Shown here: positions 25,453 to 32,970 of the stretch, one piece after another
How positions within the stretch are numbered: position 1 is the first letter of the stretch
Layout: each line of letters starts with the position of its first letter
The notes under the pieces: model-generated
Seen by the model: the letters and a program-made list of their open reading frames with translations, nothing else
The model's database searches: none
What the model was told of the DNA's origin: nothing
Translations under genes and position numbers: made by a program
Origin: an uncultured bacterium
GTDB lineage: Bacteria > Verrucomicrobiota > Kiritimatiellia > RFP12 > UBA1067
Assembly: GCA_902761035.1 (NCBI GenBank)
Contig: CACWIW010000017.1
Location: 1 to 63,770 of the forward strand
DNA length: 63,770 nt
Reading direction: 5' to 3'

Positions 25453-25854
25453 ATGGGACAGACATATTCGGTGTACCTAACGGCGAAGGTCAAGAACGAA
25501 GCCAAGTTCGTCAGGATGTCCGTTGACTACCTCAGGGGAGGCCATGTCTTAAGTTGCAAAGGCGAAGACTTAACTACGTCAATCGGCAACATCAAGTTCG
25601 TCATGGCTGCGCGCCAGGAGATGTTCAACGAAGAACCGGCGGTGGACGGGTGGTCCGAGTACCGCAGCGACTTCGACGCAGGCTACTTGTGGGAGTCAGT
25701 CATCTACGCATGGTTCCATGCGGTCGCTCCGGCCCTCGAAGACGGAAGCGAAATCGAAGTCTACACCGACAGCGGAGGCTGGGGGCAGCGCGTTGAAAAC
25801 GGCATGGCTGTGGACATGGAAGTTAACGCAAGCGTTGACGACGAAGACGAATAA
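25453..25854 (+). CDS. MGQTYSVY-type hypothetical protein, 133 aa
   Basis: The start at 25453 has AAAGGAGGAG. The N-terminus (MGQTYSVYLTAKVKNEAKFV) resembles the opening of the 200-aa protein at 19692. Later parts form an alpha/beta fold (YLWESVIYAWFHAVAPALED) and end in an acidic tail (NASVDDEDE). This is a member of uncharacterised early phage proteins. Confidence 0.65.
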   Translation: MGQTYSVYLTAKVKNEAKFVRMSVDYLRGGHVLSCKGEDLTTSIGNIKFVMAARQEMFNEEPAVDGWSEYRSDFDAGYLWESVIYAWFHAVAPALEDGSEIEVYTDSGGWGQRVENGMAVDMEVNASVDDEDE

Positions 25855-25883
25855 AATAAACAACAAACAGAAAGGAACAAGCA

Positions 25884-26285
25884 ATGGGCAAGATAACAAA
25901 ACAACAATTCCTCCAGGCGCTGGCCGGGAGACAGTGCAAGGGGAGAGTCCTGCGGCTGATGAAGGCGTTCAACTCCTTCGAGGAGTTTCTCGCAGCCGAC
26001 AAGGGGAAGCTGATGGCGGCGGAGAGGCAGACGCGGCCGGGCGGCAAGAAGGGCCTCGGCAACAGGTTCTTCGCAGACCTCGACAGCGTGAAGGCCACCG
26101 CCTGCGAGATGGAGCTTCTCCAGGCCAAGGCCAAGGCCAACGCAACCACAAAGGACAATGCGCCCCGGTTCTTCACGGTCGGGCAGCTCAAGGCGGTCAC
26201 AACGCTGATGGAGCTGTGCGGGATCGAGAAGATAGACATCGAGAAGATCGTCGTCTTCCTTGAAACGATGGGTGCAAAGGTCTGA
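25884..26285 (+). CDS. Hypothetical protein, 133 aa
   Basis: MGKITKQQFLQALAGRQCKG opens a helical protein with KPGGKKGLGNRFF-like basic turns (RPGGKKGLGNRFF) and a C-terminal helix pair (IEKIDIEKIVVFLETMGAKV). The N-terminus resembles that of the 160-aa protein at 20449 (MAKITKQAQEVL). The pair may be distant paralogues. No function is assigned. Confidence 0.6.
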   Translation: MGKITKQQFLQALAGRQCKGRVLRLMKAFNSFEEFLAADKGKLMAAERQTRPGGKKGLGNRFFADLDSVKATACEMELLQAKAKANATTKDNAPRFFTVGQLKAVTTLMELCGIEKIDIEKIVVFLETMGAKV

Positions 26286-26303
26286 CGGGGAAGGAGCCAC
26301 GCC

Positions 26304-26567
26304 ATGTCAATCAAGATAACCGGCATAACGAAGTGGGACGAGGACTACTGCATGATAGTGGGGGACGCGTCCCGGGAAGGAGTCAGGAACGTCCAGACGG
26401 TCCTCGAATCCGAACGGGTGGACAAGCTGGACAACGGCGTTGCGTCCGGCCTTCCGTTCGTCTGCGAGGCGGCGGACGAGGGCGAGGCGCTCGACCTGTA
26501 CAACGACACCTACTGCTACTACGACTACCTCAAGGCGTCGGAGTGCGAGTGGGAGATGGCATCGTAA
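26304..26567 (+). CDS. Hypothetical protein, 87 aa
   Basis: Begins MSIKITGITKWDEDYCMIVG and ends with an acidic, Tyr-rich part (YNDTYCYYDYLKASECEWEM). A GAAGGAG site lies upstream. The small alpha/beta product is acidic enough to be a DNA-mimic candidate, but that is only a composition-based guess. Confidence 0.6.
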   Translation: MSIKITGITKWDEDYCMIVGDASREGVRNVQTVLESERVDKLDNGVASGLPFVCEAADEGEALDLYNDTYCYYDYLKASECEWEMAS

Positions 26568-26610
26568 CATAAACCAAAAACGAAAGGAGCAAGACAAAGG
26601 AGGTAACAAA

Positions 26611-26793
26611 ATGAACTACGCAATAAAGGCATACGGGGACACGCAAGTGTTCAAGAGCAAGGCGGCGTTTCGCCGCTACCTGATGGAGTGGATTGCCGGA
26701 ACCGACGGGGCGGAGCGAGACCGCGCCGTCCGTGCGCTGTGCAATCTCGAAGCAGGCATAAACTACACCGACACAGACACCGACAGGTGCTGA
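26611..26793 (+). CDS. Hypothetical protein, 60 aa
   Basis: The ATG at 26611 has AAAGGAGG 6 bases upstream. MNYAIKAYGDTQVFKSKAAF starts a small beta-alpha unit; the C-terminus is Asp/Thr-rich (YTDTDTDRC). It is one of a series of tiny early proteins with excellent ribosome sites. Confidence 0.6.
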   Translation: MNYAIKAYGDTQVFKSKAAFRRYLMEWIAGTDGAERDRAVRALCNLEAGINYTDTDTDRC

Positions 26794-26814
26794 CAAGACA
26801 AAGGAAAAACAACA

Positions 26815-27006
26815 ATGGACTACAACTACGAGATCCACGCCGCCGACGGGCGGCTCGTTGAAAGAACCCACATAACAAGCTGGCCCAAAGCGTCGGCAGT
26901 CCGGGAGGCACGCGACAGGCTTGCCAAGGGCGTCGGCGCCTATGCGCTGATACTCGGATTCGACTGGAACCGCGGCGAGCTTGTCGTCGGGAAGCTGTCA
27001 AGATAA
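26815..27006 (+). CDS. Hypothetical protein, 63 aa
   Basis: MDYNYEIHAADGRLVERTHI followed by a helix and a C-terminal strand. It has a weak AAAGG site in an A-rich leader. No family is recognised. Confidence 0.55.
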   Translation: MDYNYEIHAADGRLVERTHITSWPKASAVREARDRLAKGVGAYALILGFDWNRGELVVGKLSR

Positions 27007-27022
27007 GAAAGGAGAGGCAACA

Positions 27023-27261
27023 ATGGGCAAGAACGTATACTATACATAGTCCAAACCACGCCGACGATGTTCGTCCACAAGGGCAACCTCGACCTCGGCC
27101 ATGTCGAAGGGTTCGGTGCGGAGAAGGCGGCGCACCTGTCGCTTTCCGAGGCACGCAAGCTGTACCGGGTCTACCGTGCTGTTCGCCCGGAGGGGGCGCC
27201 GTTCAGGTTCCCCCGCATACTCAAGGTCACGGTAGAGATGAAGACGATAACCAACAACTAA
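27023..27261 (+). pseudogene. Frameshifted small gene (two-base slip near its start)
   Basis: The only ATG with a proper ribosome site (AAAGGAG) is 27023, giving MGKNVYYT and then TAG at 27047. The other frame is open from before that point and reads IVQTTPTMFVHKGNLDLG to 27261. Removing two bases from the TATACTATACATAG stretch (27037-27050) would give a natural MGKNVYY-IVQTTPTMF N-terminus. Either the gene is disrupted, it uses a programmed frameshift, or translation starts at ATG 27067, which has no ribosome site. Confidence 0.55.
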
Positions 27262-27279
27262 AGGGAAGGAGCAACGAAC

Positions 27280-27573
27280 ATGAAAGCCAATGCGGCAATA
27301 AAGCGGATCGGCGGGCTGAGGAAGGCCAAGTCCTTCGCCAAGACCGTCGCCGACAAATATGGTGTGAAGATAGACGTATGTCGCCACGTAAACGAGGAAG
27401 AGCCGGGCGACAATTTCCTCGACGTGCTGTTCGAATACGAGAACGAGAACTACCGAAAGTTCTATGTCGCATACGACAAAATGGCGGAATGGCTCAACGC
27501 CTACGGCCTCCATCTCACCTATGAATGTTGCGGAGATGGCGACGGGATAATCGAGTCATACCGCATAAGATAA
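27280..27573 (+). CDS. Hypothetical protein, 97 aa
   Basis: MKANAAIKRIGGLRKAKSFA opens a basic helix followed by a beta-sheet part (NFLDVLFEYENENYRKFYVA). GAAGGAG lies upstream. No family is recognised. Confidence 0.6.
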   Translation: MKANAAIKRIGGLRKAKSFAKTVADKYGVKIDVCRHVNEEEPGDNFLDVLFEYENENYRKFYVAYDKMAEWLNAYGLHLTYECCGDGDGIIESYRIR

Positions 27574-27593
27574 CCACGCAAGGAAGGAGAGCC

Positions 27594-27692
27594 ATGAACG
27601 ACAAGGAGTCAAGAACACTCGGGATAATCAAGGGCATAGCCGTCGGCGTCTCGATATTCATCGGGGCGCTGGCCGCTCTGCTCGGAAAGTAA
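27594..27692 (+). CDS. Tiny membrane protein, 32 aa
   Basis: The sequence has a charged N-terminus (MNDKESRTLG) and one hydrophobic helix (GIAVGVSIFIGALAALLG), ending in Lys. AAGGAGAG precedes the ATG. The size and layout fit phage micro-membrane proteins. Its function is unknown. Confidence 0.6.
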   Translation: MNDKESRTLGIIKGIAVGVSIFIGALAALLGK

Positions 27693-27713
27693 AACAACGA
27701 AAGGAGAAACAAA

Positions 27714-28280
27714 ATGAAAGTGGACATCATCCCAACGGCGGGGACAAGCGCCGACTTCGAGGTGCGCAAGCGTGACGGTGCGCCCACGCGATACGACGAC
27801 GGCTACGAAGGCGATCCGCTCTTCGGCCCTGCGCCGGATTGCGAGTGCGTGGAGTGGTGCGAAGAGCACGGCCACGAATACCGACACCGCAGACGTATTG
27901 CCCTCGTTCCTCCGCACTTCTTCAAGGACATCGAAGATAGATGCGACAGCGTGCACACCTTGATGCTTGAGCGCGCAGAGAGGTGCGGATGGACGTTCTC
28001 TTCGAACGCGTTCTACAAGGCGAGCGCCGCATGGAAGGATCACCCCATCCACTACTGCTACTCCGGCGACTACGGCGGCGGCGCAAAATTCGACGGCGTG
28101 ACTGACAAGTCTTTGCGTGGCGAGGACGGAAGGGAGGCCAAGTGCTGCTTCCACTGGCTGCGCGGCGTTTCCGCCGGACTATGGGAGCTGGGCTTCACGC
28201 TCACCTTCGACAAGGACGGCAAGCACACCGTGTTCAACGCTCATCCGCAATGGGTGACGCTCGACGAGCGCGACTACTGA
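27714..28280 (+). CDS. Cys/His-rich hypothetical protein, 188 aa
   Basis: The protein contains several Cys and His residues in a row-like pattern (DCECVEWCEEHGHEYRHRRR; AKCCFHWLRGVSAGLW), perhaps a metal site. The C-terminus is a beta hairpin (TLTFDKDGKHTVFNAHPQWV). AAAGGAG precedes the ATG. It is the last gene of the first early block; the next gene has its own promoter-like box. Confidence 0.6.
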   Translation: MKVDIIPTAGTSADFEVRKRDGAPTRYDDGYEGDPLFGPAPDCECVEWCEEHGHEYRHRRRIALVPPHFFKDIEDRCDSVHTLMLERAERCGWTFSSNAFYKASAAWKDHPIHYCYSGDYGGGAKFDGVTDKSLRGEDGREAKCCFHWLRGVSAGLWELGFTLTFDKDGKHTVFNAHPQWVTLDERDY

Positions 28281-28321
28281 ACCGTTGCGACGGGCGGGGG
28301 CCTACCACCCCTTCGTCGCTT

Positions 28322-28332
28322 TTTGGTATAAT
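28322..28332 (+). promoter_or_regulatory. Extended -10 promoter
   Basis: TTTGGTATAAT contains a perfect TATAAT (28327-28332) with an upstream TGG giving an extended -10 (TGnTATAAT). No clear -35 lies 17 bases upstream. It precedes the gene at 28361 by 28 bases. Confidence 0.65.
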
Positions 28333-28360
28333 ACATCCAACGCAAGCGAAAGGAACAGTC

Positions 28361-28780
28361 ATGCCCAACGCAATCGACTCGATGATAGATGAGCTGAGCG
28401 AGCTCGACGCCAGGGTGCGCAGGAAGGGATATGTCCCCGGCAGAAAGCCATACCAATACAAGATCGACATGGACATCCTGCACGAGATTCAGAGCAGGAA
28501 TGCGAAGAAGGTCAGCAGAGAAGACCACAGCAAGGCCGGCAAGTTGGGCGGCAAGAAGTCGCACGGCGGCGGCAAGCGAAACTTCGCCCCCGCCGACGAG
28601 CGCGTCGTGTTCAAGATGTCGCGCACTACGCGCGATATTATAATGAGGTGCGCGCGCAACGAGGGGATGTATGCCAACGAGTTCCTCTACGCCATGGCGC
28701 TCACGTTGAAAAAAGAGCCACGGTTCGCCCACCTGTTCACGGCTCCGGAAGAGCAGCAGCACCAACAAAACAACGAGTGA
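28361..28780 (+). CDS. Basic protein with RHH-like C-terminus, 139 aa
   Basis: The start at 28361 follows AAAGGAAC. The middle is Lys/Gly/His-rich (AGKLGGKKSHGGGKR). The C-terminal part (DERVVFKMSRTTRDIIMRCA then a second helix ending MALTLKK) has the strand-helix-helix pattern of ribbon-helix-helix or antitoxin-type DNA-binding proteins. With its own extended -10 promoter, it may be a transcription regulator. Confidence 0.6.
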   Translation: MPNAIDSMIDELSELDARVRRKGYVPGRKPYQYKIDMDILHEIQSRNAKKVSREDHSKAGKLGGKKSHGGGKRNFAPADERVVFKMSRTTRDIIMRCARNEGMYANEFLYAMALTLKKEPRFAHLFTAPEEQQHQQNNE

Positions 28781-28981
28781 TACGCGTATAGGACATCAGC
28801 GTACCACTCGCCACGGTTTGTTCGTCTAACCAGAAATCGGGCAGCCTCGTGTCTCCGTCTTTTAGGCACGAAATCCGACCAGTTGAATCTGCTCGATGGC
28901 AGATGGGTTGGTGGGCTCCTTACCAATTAGATACAACCGTTATCCGTCCGTCTGGTGTCCGGCCAAAACGGACAGGACATT
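28781..28981. other. Intergenic gap with a 6-bp hairpin
   Basis: No gene was seen. TGTCCG and CGGACA, with a 7-base loop, lie near 28958-28977 between the converging ends of the RHH-like gene (+) and the small membrane gene (-); it may act as a weak bidirectional terminator. The stretch around 28840-28930 has small stem-loops but does not fold into a convincing tRNA. Confidence 0.4.
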
Positions 28982-29194
28982 CTATCTTGCTCCCGATAAA
29001 TGGATCGGCGTTCCGTCCATGCGGAGCATCTTCCCCGACTGCGTGTCGAGGATGAGATTGTTGTTCGGCCCCGCCTTCTGATACCTCGGCGGACGCAGGA
29101 GAATCACGACGACAATAAGCGTCACGCAGACGATTGCCGTGATTGCCACGGCTCGATTGCTGCGAATCCACTCAAAAAATTTTGACCCTTCCAT
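28982..29194 (-). CDS. Small membrane-anchored protein, 70 aa (moron-like)
   Basis: The leftward gene is surrounded by rightward genes. MEGSKFFEWIRSNRAV leads into one membrane helix (AITAIVCVTLIVVVILL), followed by a basic turn and a polar tail. AAAGGA lies upstream of the ATG at 29194, and TATAAT (minus strand, 29227-29222) lies 28 bases upstream. A lone reversed gene with its own promoter in an early block is typical of a lysogeny-expressed moron, for example superinfection exclusion. Confidence 0.65.
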   Translation of the reverse strand: MEGSKFFEWIRSNRAVAITAIVCVTLIVVVILLRPPRYQKAGPNNNLILDTQSGKMLRMDGTPIHLSGAR

Positions 29195-29221
29195 GTTGCA
29201 GTTTTCCTTTCTTTGCCGCAT

Positions 29222-29309
29222 ATTATAGCATATTTTGACGCCGCTTGAATATGCTGATGAAAAATTTTTAATTTTCCACTTGTAATGTGCCCACATTTTT
29301 TGATATACT
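29222..29309. promoter_or_regulatory. Divergent promoter pair with overlapping operator
   Basis: On the minus strand, TATAAT (29227-29222) serves the small membrane gene, with a TTCAAG-like -35 16 bases upstream. On the plus strand, TTGTAA (29280-29285) and TATACT (29304-29309), 18 bases apart, serve the two-gene operon at 29371. A palindrome AATGTGCCCACATT (29284-29297) lies exactly between the plus-strand -35 and -10, so binding there would block RNA polymerase. Confidence 0.7.
29284..29297. repeat. Operator-like palindrome AATGTG-CC-CACATT, copy 1
   Basis: The arms AATGTG and CACATT are perfectly complementary around CC. Copy 2, with one weaker arm, is at 29737-29748 (TGTGGGCACATT) and copy 3, perfect, is at 29799-29812. 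Copies 2 and 3 lie inside the small gene at 29622. Confidence 0.8.
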
Positions 29310-29370
29310 ACGCGCCGTTGACACCTCAATAGGTTCAATGGACACGACACACAAACAAGAAAGGCACGAC

Positions 29371-29625
29371 ATGGGAAAAAGAAATGGAAAGCATCGCCCT
29401 GACAAAGTGGCGATAAAAGCATATGTGACCAAATGGCGGAAAGCTGTCATTGCGGTTACTGCGGCAGTCTCAGACATGACTATGACTGAGATCCTTTGGG
29501 ATGGAGTTGAGACCATTGCGAAAAGCAAGGGAATTTTGGACAAGGATGGCAAGGTCACGGCAGCATACAAGAACCGTGTAGCTGTAGCGGAGTCGATGAT
29601 CGAACAGATTGGAGTGGACAAATGA
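29371..29625 (+). CDS. Small protein of an autoregulated operon, 84 aa
   Basis: The start at 29371 (MGKRNGKHRPDKVAIKAYVT) follows AGAAAGG; an in-frame ATG at 29338 lacks a ribosome site. It has a basic N-terminus, then a helical body (MTMTEILWDGVETIAKSKGI) that could carry an HTH or helical DNA-binding unit. Its stop overlaps the next ATG (ATGA). An operator-like palindrome sits in its promoter, so this or its partner is a likely repressor. Confidence 0.6.
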   Translation: MGKRNGKHRPDKVAIKAYVTKWRKAVIAVTAAVSDMTMTEILWDGVETIAKSKGILDKDGKVTAAYKNRVAVAESMIEQIGVDK

Positions 29626-29894
29626 GAAATACCATCGCCCTTCCAATGCGTCGCGTCAAAGATGTTGCCAAGGAATCCAATACTACCCCGGAGCAGGCTG
29701 TGTCAAAACTGCTCTCCGTTCTTTTGGGTCGTGTGGTGTGGGCACATTTAAGCGAAACTCAATCATCCCAATCTACCGCAGTTTTTGTTTACTCCAGTAA
29801 TGTGCCCACATTATCGGAGTCAAAAAAGTCTTGCCCTCGCGAGGGTAGCTCGCCCGCGAGTCGTGTCCGGTCGAGCCGTCGGGCGGCGCGTTAG
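29622..29894 (+). CDS. Second small protein of the operon, up to 90 aa
   Basis: MRNTIALPMRRVKDVAKESN followed by TTPEQAVSKLLSVLLGRVV, a helix-rich segment like small regulators. The ATG overlaps the previous stop. The second half of the frame (Ser/Arg-rich) covers operator copies 2 and 3 and looks less protein-like, so the functional protein may be the first 45-50 residues, or this end may be degraded. Confidence 0.5.
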   Translation: MRNTIALPMRRVKDVAKESNTTPEQAVSKLLSVLLGRVVWAHLSETQSSQSTAVFVYSSNVPTLSESKKSCPREGSSPASRVRSSRRAAR

Positions 29895-29926
29895 TCCGCC
29901 GTTGTTAAAATCATGAAAAGAATCCA

Positions 29927-30139
29927 ATGAATACTCCAACATTAAAACTCGTAGACCCTCCGGTTCATGAAAAGAAGATCGCCGTCGGCGTCAATCTCTA
30001 CAAGAGTGAACTCGCCGAGATGCAGCGCGTGTCCTGCGTGGACCTCTCCGGCCCAGCCGTCCTCGCCATGGCGCGCAAGGGGCTTGCCGTCGAGAAGGAG
30101 AAGGAGGCGATGTTCTCCGCTGACAGGGAGGCGCAGTAG
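29927..30139 (+). CDS. RHH-like small protein, 70 aa
   Basis: KKIAVGVNLYKSELAEMQRV then DLSGPAVLAMARKGLAVEKE: one beta strand and two helices, the layout of ribbon-helix-helix proteins. No strong ribosome site is seen. It is followed 2 bases later by the HTH gene. It probably belongs to the lysogeny/early regulation group. Confidence 0.55.
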   Translation: MNTPTLKLVDPPVHEKKIAVGVNLYKSELAEMQRVSCVDLSGPAVLAMARKGLAVEKEKEAMFSADREAQ

Positions 30140-30141
30140 CG

Positions 30142-30498
30142 GTGTTCCACTACTGGACGCGAGAGTCGGTGAACGACCACCTGCGGTTGGGCAAGTCCCA
30201 GTCGTACAACATTGTTCCCGCCACGCAGTCGGGGCGCATCCGCTCCGACTGCGTGCTCGCGCTCATCAACCACTCCCGAGTCGGCATCGAAGAACCCCTC
30301 CAATGCGTGCCGTCCGACCTGCTCACCCCCGAAGAGACGGTCACGCAGCTCGGCGCAATCGGCGTCACACGCCGGGACTTGCGCCGTTGGACACGCAGCA
30401 AGCGCAGCGTCGTCCCACACTTCCGCATCAACCGCAGCACCATACGTTACTCAAGGGCGATGCTCGAAGAGTGGCTTGCGAGGACTTCCGTAGCATGA
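30142..30498 (+). CDS. HTH (excisionase/MerR-like) protein, 118 aa, GTG start
   Basis: The GTG start at 30142 leads to FHYWTRESVNDHLRLGKSQS, a first helix-turn-helix-like unit. A second runs LTPEETVTQLGAIGVTRRDL with a following RINRSTIRYSRAMLEEWLA, the typical recognition-helix/wing pattern of small phage excisionase-like HTH proteins. It overlaps the next gene by 4 bases. It may regulate or act as a recombination directionality factor for the integrase. Confidence 0.6.
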   Translation: MFHYWTRESVNDHLRLGKSQSYNIVPATQSGRIRSDCVLALINHSRVGIEEPLQCVPSDLLTPEETVTQLGAIGVTRRDLRRWTRSKRSVVPHFRINRSTIRYSRAMLEEWLARTSVA

Positions 30499-30902
30499 CA
30501 GGATATACCACAGTTCCATCAGATGTCTGGCGCGAGGTAAAGGACTTCTTCGCATGCCTCGTCACGCCGTGCAAGGACTGCTGCCGCGGCAACCCAATCA
30601 AGTGCTGGCATTCCAAATGCCCTGCATACCAGTTCCGCAACATCGCCCGAAGGGTTGCGTCCACGGTCGAGCACGGCACCGTGCGCATCCCAAGGCACAC
30701 CCTCATCGAGAACGAGATACTCGACATACTCAACCGATTCAACGGACCGGTCTACCCTTCCCAGCTCGTGCTTTCGACCACCAACTCCAAGGCGAACAAG
30801 TTCACTGCCATCAACCGCCTCGTCCGCGAGGGACGCATAGTGGAGGAACGCATCAACGAATACACGCGCAAGATTTCCCTACCAACAACAAAAGGAAAGT
30901 AA
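30495..30902 (+). CDS. Zinc/winged-helix-like protein, 135 aa
   Basis: The ATG at 30495 overlaps the HTH gene's stop. A cysteine cluster (CKDCCRGNPIKCWHSKCP, residues 25-42) suggests a zinc knuckle. The C-terminus reads as a winged helix (IENEILDILNRFNGPVYPSQ then KFTAINRLVREGRIVEER). It precedes the recombination module and could be a regulator or replication accessory protein. Confidence 0.6.
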   Translation: MTGYTTVPSDVWREVKDFFACLVTPCKDCCRGNPIKCWHSKCPAYQFRNIARRVASTVEHGTVRIPRHTLIENEILDILNRFNGPVYPSQLVLSTTNSKANKFTAINRLVREGRIVEERINEYTRKISLPTTKGK

Positions 30903-30905
30903 ACA

Positions 30906-31766
30906 ATGCAAAACCTACCCGCACTCGCGGCGCAACCCGCCGCAACCCTGCCGGTGAACTCCGTGCAGGACCTCGAAATCCTCGGCAAGGTCATATCGCA
31001 GTCGAACCTTTTCGGCAAGCGCAACCCCGCCGAAGGGCTCGCGATAGTCGCCATGTGCCAGCAGAAGCGCATATCGTGGCTCGACTTCATGCAGAACTTC
31101 CACATGATACAGGGCGTGGTGTCGAAAAAGACCGACGCAATCATCGCCGACTTCCACCGCATGGGCGGCGTCCACAAGGTAGTCGCCCGCACCGCCGACA
31201 GGGCAGAGGCGTGGTTCCAGCTTGGCCAGTGCGAGTACACCTCGACGATCACCTGGGCCGATTGCCTTGCCGAGCCGTTCGTCTATGTCGGGCTTGAGAA
31301 GGATGTCGTTTCCATGCTTGCGCGCGGTCAGACGCCGCCGCTCAAGGCCAAGTATTCCACGCCGAGGGCGAGGATGCAGATGCTGTGGGCGCGTTGCGTC
31401 TCCGACGGCGTCCGCGTCGTGGCCCCCGAGTGCGTCCAGGGCATCTACACGCCCGAGGAGACCGCAGACTTCGTGGAGCCGCAGCCCGCCGCGCCTCGTC
31501 CGGTGCAGGGCGTGGCGTCCCCTTCGCCGCTTGCGCCGTCCCCCGCCGTGGACACCTGCCCCTGCGGCCCCCTCATGGGCAAACCGTGGGCCGAGATGGA
31601 CACGCCCATACTCCAGCAGGCGCTGAACGGCACCTCGCCGCTCATCACCGTGGAGATGAAGGACCACATCCGCAACATCCTTGCCGAGCGCGAGCGCTCC
31701 GCCGCGCCCGCCCCGGCAGACACAACCGCAGAAACCATCGAAGCAGAGGAGGCAATCCATGTCTGA
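30906..31766 (+). CDS. RecT-like ssDNA annealing protein, 286 aa
   Basis: The region NPAEGLAIVAMCQQKRISWL followed by DFMQNFHMIQGVVSKKTDAI and IADFHRMGG matches the RecT/phage recombinase core (small-residue helix, then IQGxxxxxxDAxxAxF). YSTPRARMQMLWARCVSDGV is the usual following helix. The C-terminal third is Pro/Ala-rich and disordered, then a helix. It anneals single strands during phage recombination and replication. It overlaps the next gene by 8 bases. Confidence 0.75.
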   Translation: MQNLPALAAQPAATLPVNSVQDLEILGKVISQSNLFGKRNPAEGLAIVAMCQQKRISWLDFMQNFHMIQGVVSKKTDAIIADFHRMGGVHKVVARTADRAEAWFQLGQCEYTSTITWADCLAEPFVYVGLEKDVVSMLARGQTPPLKAKYSTPRARMQMLWARCVSDGVRVVAPECVQGIYTPEETADFVEPQPAAPRPVQGVASPSPLAPSPAVDTCPCGPLMGKPWAEMDTPILQQALNGTSPLITVEMKDHIRNILAERERSAAPAPADTTAETIEAEEAIHV

Positions 31767-32421
31767 CAACACCCTAATGACCCGCGACTTCGCCGCCGCA
31801 TGGCTTGCGAAGCGCGACGCAGTGATGAACACCGCCGCCGAGGTGACTGCCGTCGCCTCCGACCAGGAGCTCCAGTTCGCCGGCGAGGTGCAGACCGAGA
31901 TATCAAAGCTCGTCAAGAAGCTTGAGACCGAACGCAAGGCAGTCACCGCTCCGATCGACGACATGAAGCGCGCCATCATGGCGAAGGAGAAGGAGCTCGC
32001 CACCCCGCTCAAGGCAGAGCTTGAGCGCATCAAGGCGCTCACCTCCGCCTACGCCACTGAGTGTGCCCGCCGCATCGAGGAGGAGCGCCGCCACCGCGAG
32101 GCAGAGGAGCGCCGCGCAGCCGAGGCCGCCGTCGCCGCAGAGGATGCTGACCCCTTCGGCTTCAACGCACCCGCTCCCGCCGCCCCGGCCGCCGCGCCGA
32201 TGCCGATGCCCACGATGCCCCATACCTCTTCCAACCGCATGGTCGAGCGGTGGGACTTCGCCGTCGTCGACGCGAACGCCGTTCCGCGCGAACTGTGCTC
32301 GCCCGACGAGAAGAAGATCCGCGCCTTCATTGCGTCGAAGAAGGCAGAGGGCTACAAGGCCGACGAGATAAGCGTCGCCGGTCTCCGCATTTCAGCGACT
32401 GTGCAGGTGCAGAGCCGCTAA
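31759..32421 (+). CDS. Coiled-coil recombination-module protein, 220 aa
   Basis: The start at 31759 has AGAGGAGG. Residues 30-125 form a long coiled coil (EISKLVKKLETERKAVTAPI to RRIEEERRHREAEERRAAEA). After a Pro/Ala linker comes a small C-terminal domain (CSPDEKKIRAFIASKKAEGY). Proteins with this coil plus an SPDxxKI..FI end commonly lie next to phage recombinases. The precise activity is unknown; it may be a loader or exonuclease partner. Confidence 0.65.
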   Translation: MSDNTLMTRDFAAAWLAKRDAVMNTAAEVTAVASDQELQFAGEVQTEISKLVKKLETERKAVTAPIDDMKRAIMAKEKELATPLKAELERIKALTSAYATECARRIEEERRHREAEERRAAEAAVAAEDADPFGFNAPAPAAPAAAPMPMPTMPHTSSNRMVERWDFAVVDANAVPRELCSPDEKKIRAFIASKKAEGYKADEISVAGLRISATVQVQSR

Positions 32422-32467
32422 TCAACACACTGCCGACAAATGTCGGCAACAAGAAGGTAAAAAGACA

Positions 32468-32953
32468 ATGAGTGAAATCAAGGACGGATACTACAACGGC
32501 ACAATCACCGACGCCGACATCATCGTGTCGCGCTTCGCCAAGGAAGGCGAGAACCGCATGGAGGTGGAACTCACCTGCACTGCGAAGGACGCTGGCGGGA
32601 AGGACATCGAGGGCGGCATCCTCTGCTATCTCGAACTCTCCGCCGACTATCCGAAGTACGGCGACACCACGAAGCCCTTCTGGCAGCAGACGCTCGACCG
32701 TCTCCACGCAATGGGCTTCCAGGGCGACGACCTCACGACCATCAAGGCGCAGATGACCGGCAAGCCCTGCCGCCTCAACTACCGCACCAAGGACAAGAAC
32801 GGCCAGCCCGTCAAGAACCCCGGGTGGTATCTCTCCTCGGAGCGTGAGCGCATCTCCCTCAGCGGAGCGCAGGCCAACGCCGCGCTTAAGCAGATGATGG
32901 GCGGAGCCGCCGCTCCTGCACCCGCCGCTGCTGCTCCCAATCCGTTCAACTGA
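32468..32953 (+). CDS. DUF669-like probable ssDNA-binding protein, 161 aa
   Basis: Opens MSEIKDGYYNGTITDADIIV, with FWQQTLDRLHAMGFQGDDLT and PCRLNYRTKDKNGQPVKNPG in the middle, which fits the DUF669 layout of phage proteins next to recombinases. The C-terminus is an Ala/Pro-rich tail ending NPFN. An OB-fold SSB role is likely from family and place but not proven. The ribosome site is weak (AGAAGG). Confidence 0.6.
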   Translation: MSEIKDGYYNGTITDADIIVSRFAKEGENRMEVELTCTAKDAGGKDIEGGILCYLELSADYPKYGDTTKPFWQQTLDRLHAMGFQGDDLTTIKAQMTGKPCRLNYRTKDKNGQPVKNPGWYLSSERERISLSGAQANAALKQMMGGAAAPAPAAAAPNPFN

Positions 32954-32970
32954 TGAAAGGAGAAATCAAA

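Noticed and set aside
28840..28935. tRNA-like segment
   Set aside because: Small stem-loops and a D-loop-like AATTGGTAAGG word on the minus strand, but no acceptor stem, no proper T-arm stem, and no CCA; it does not fold into a cloverleaf.
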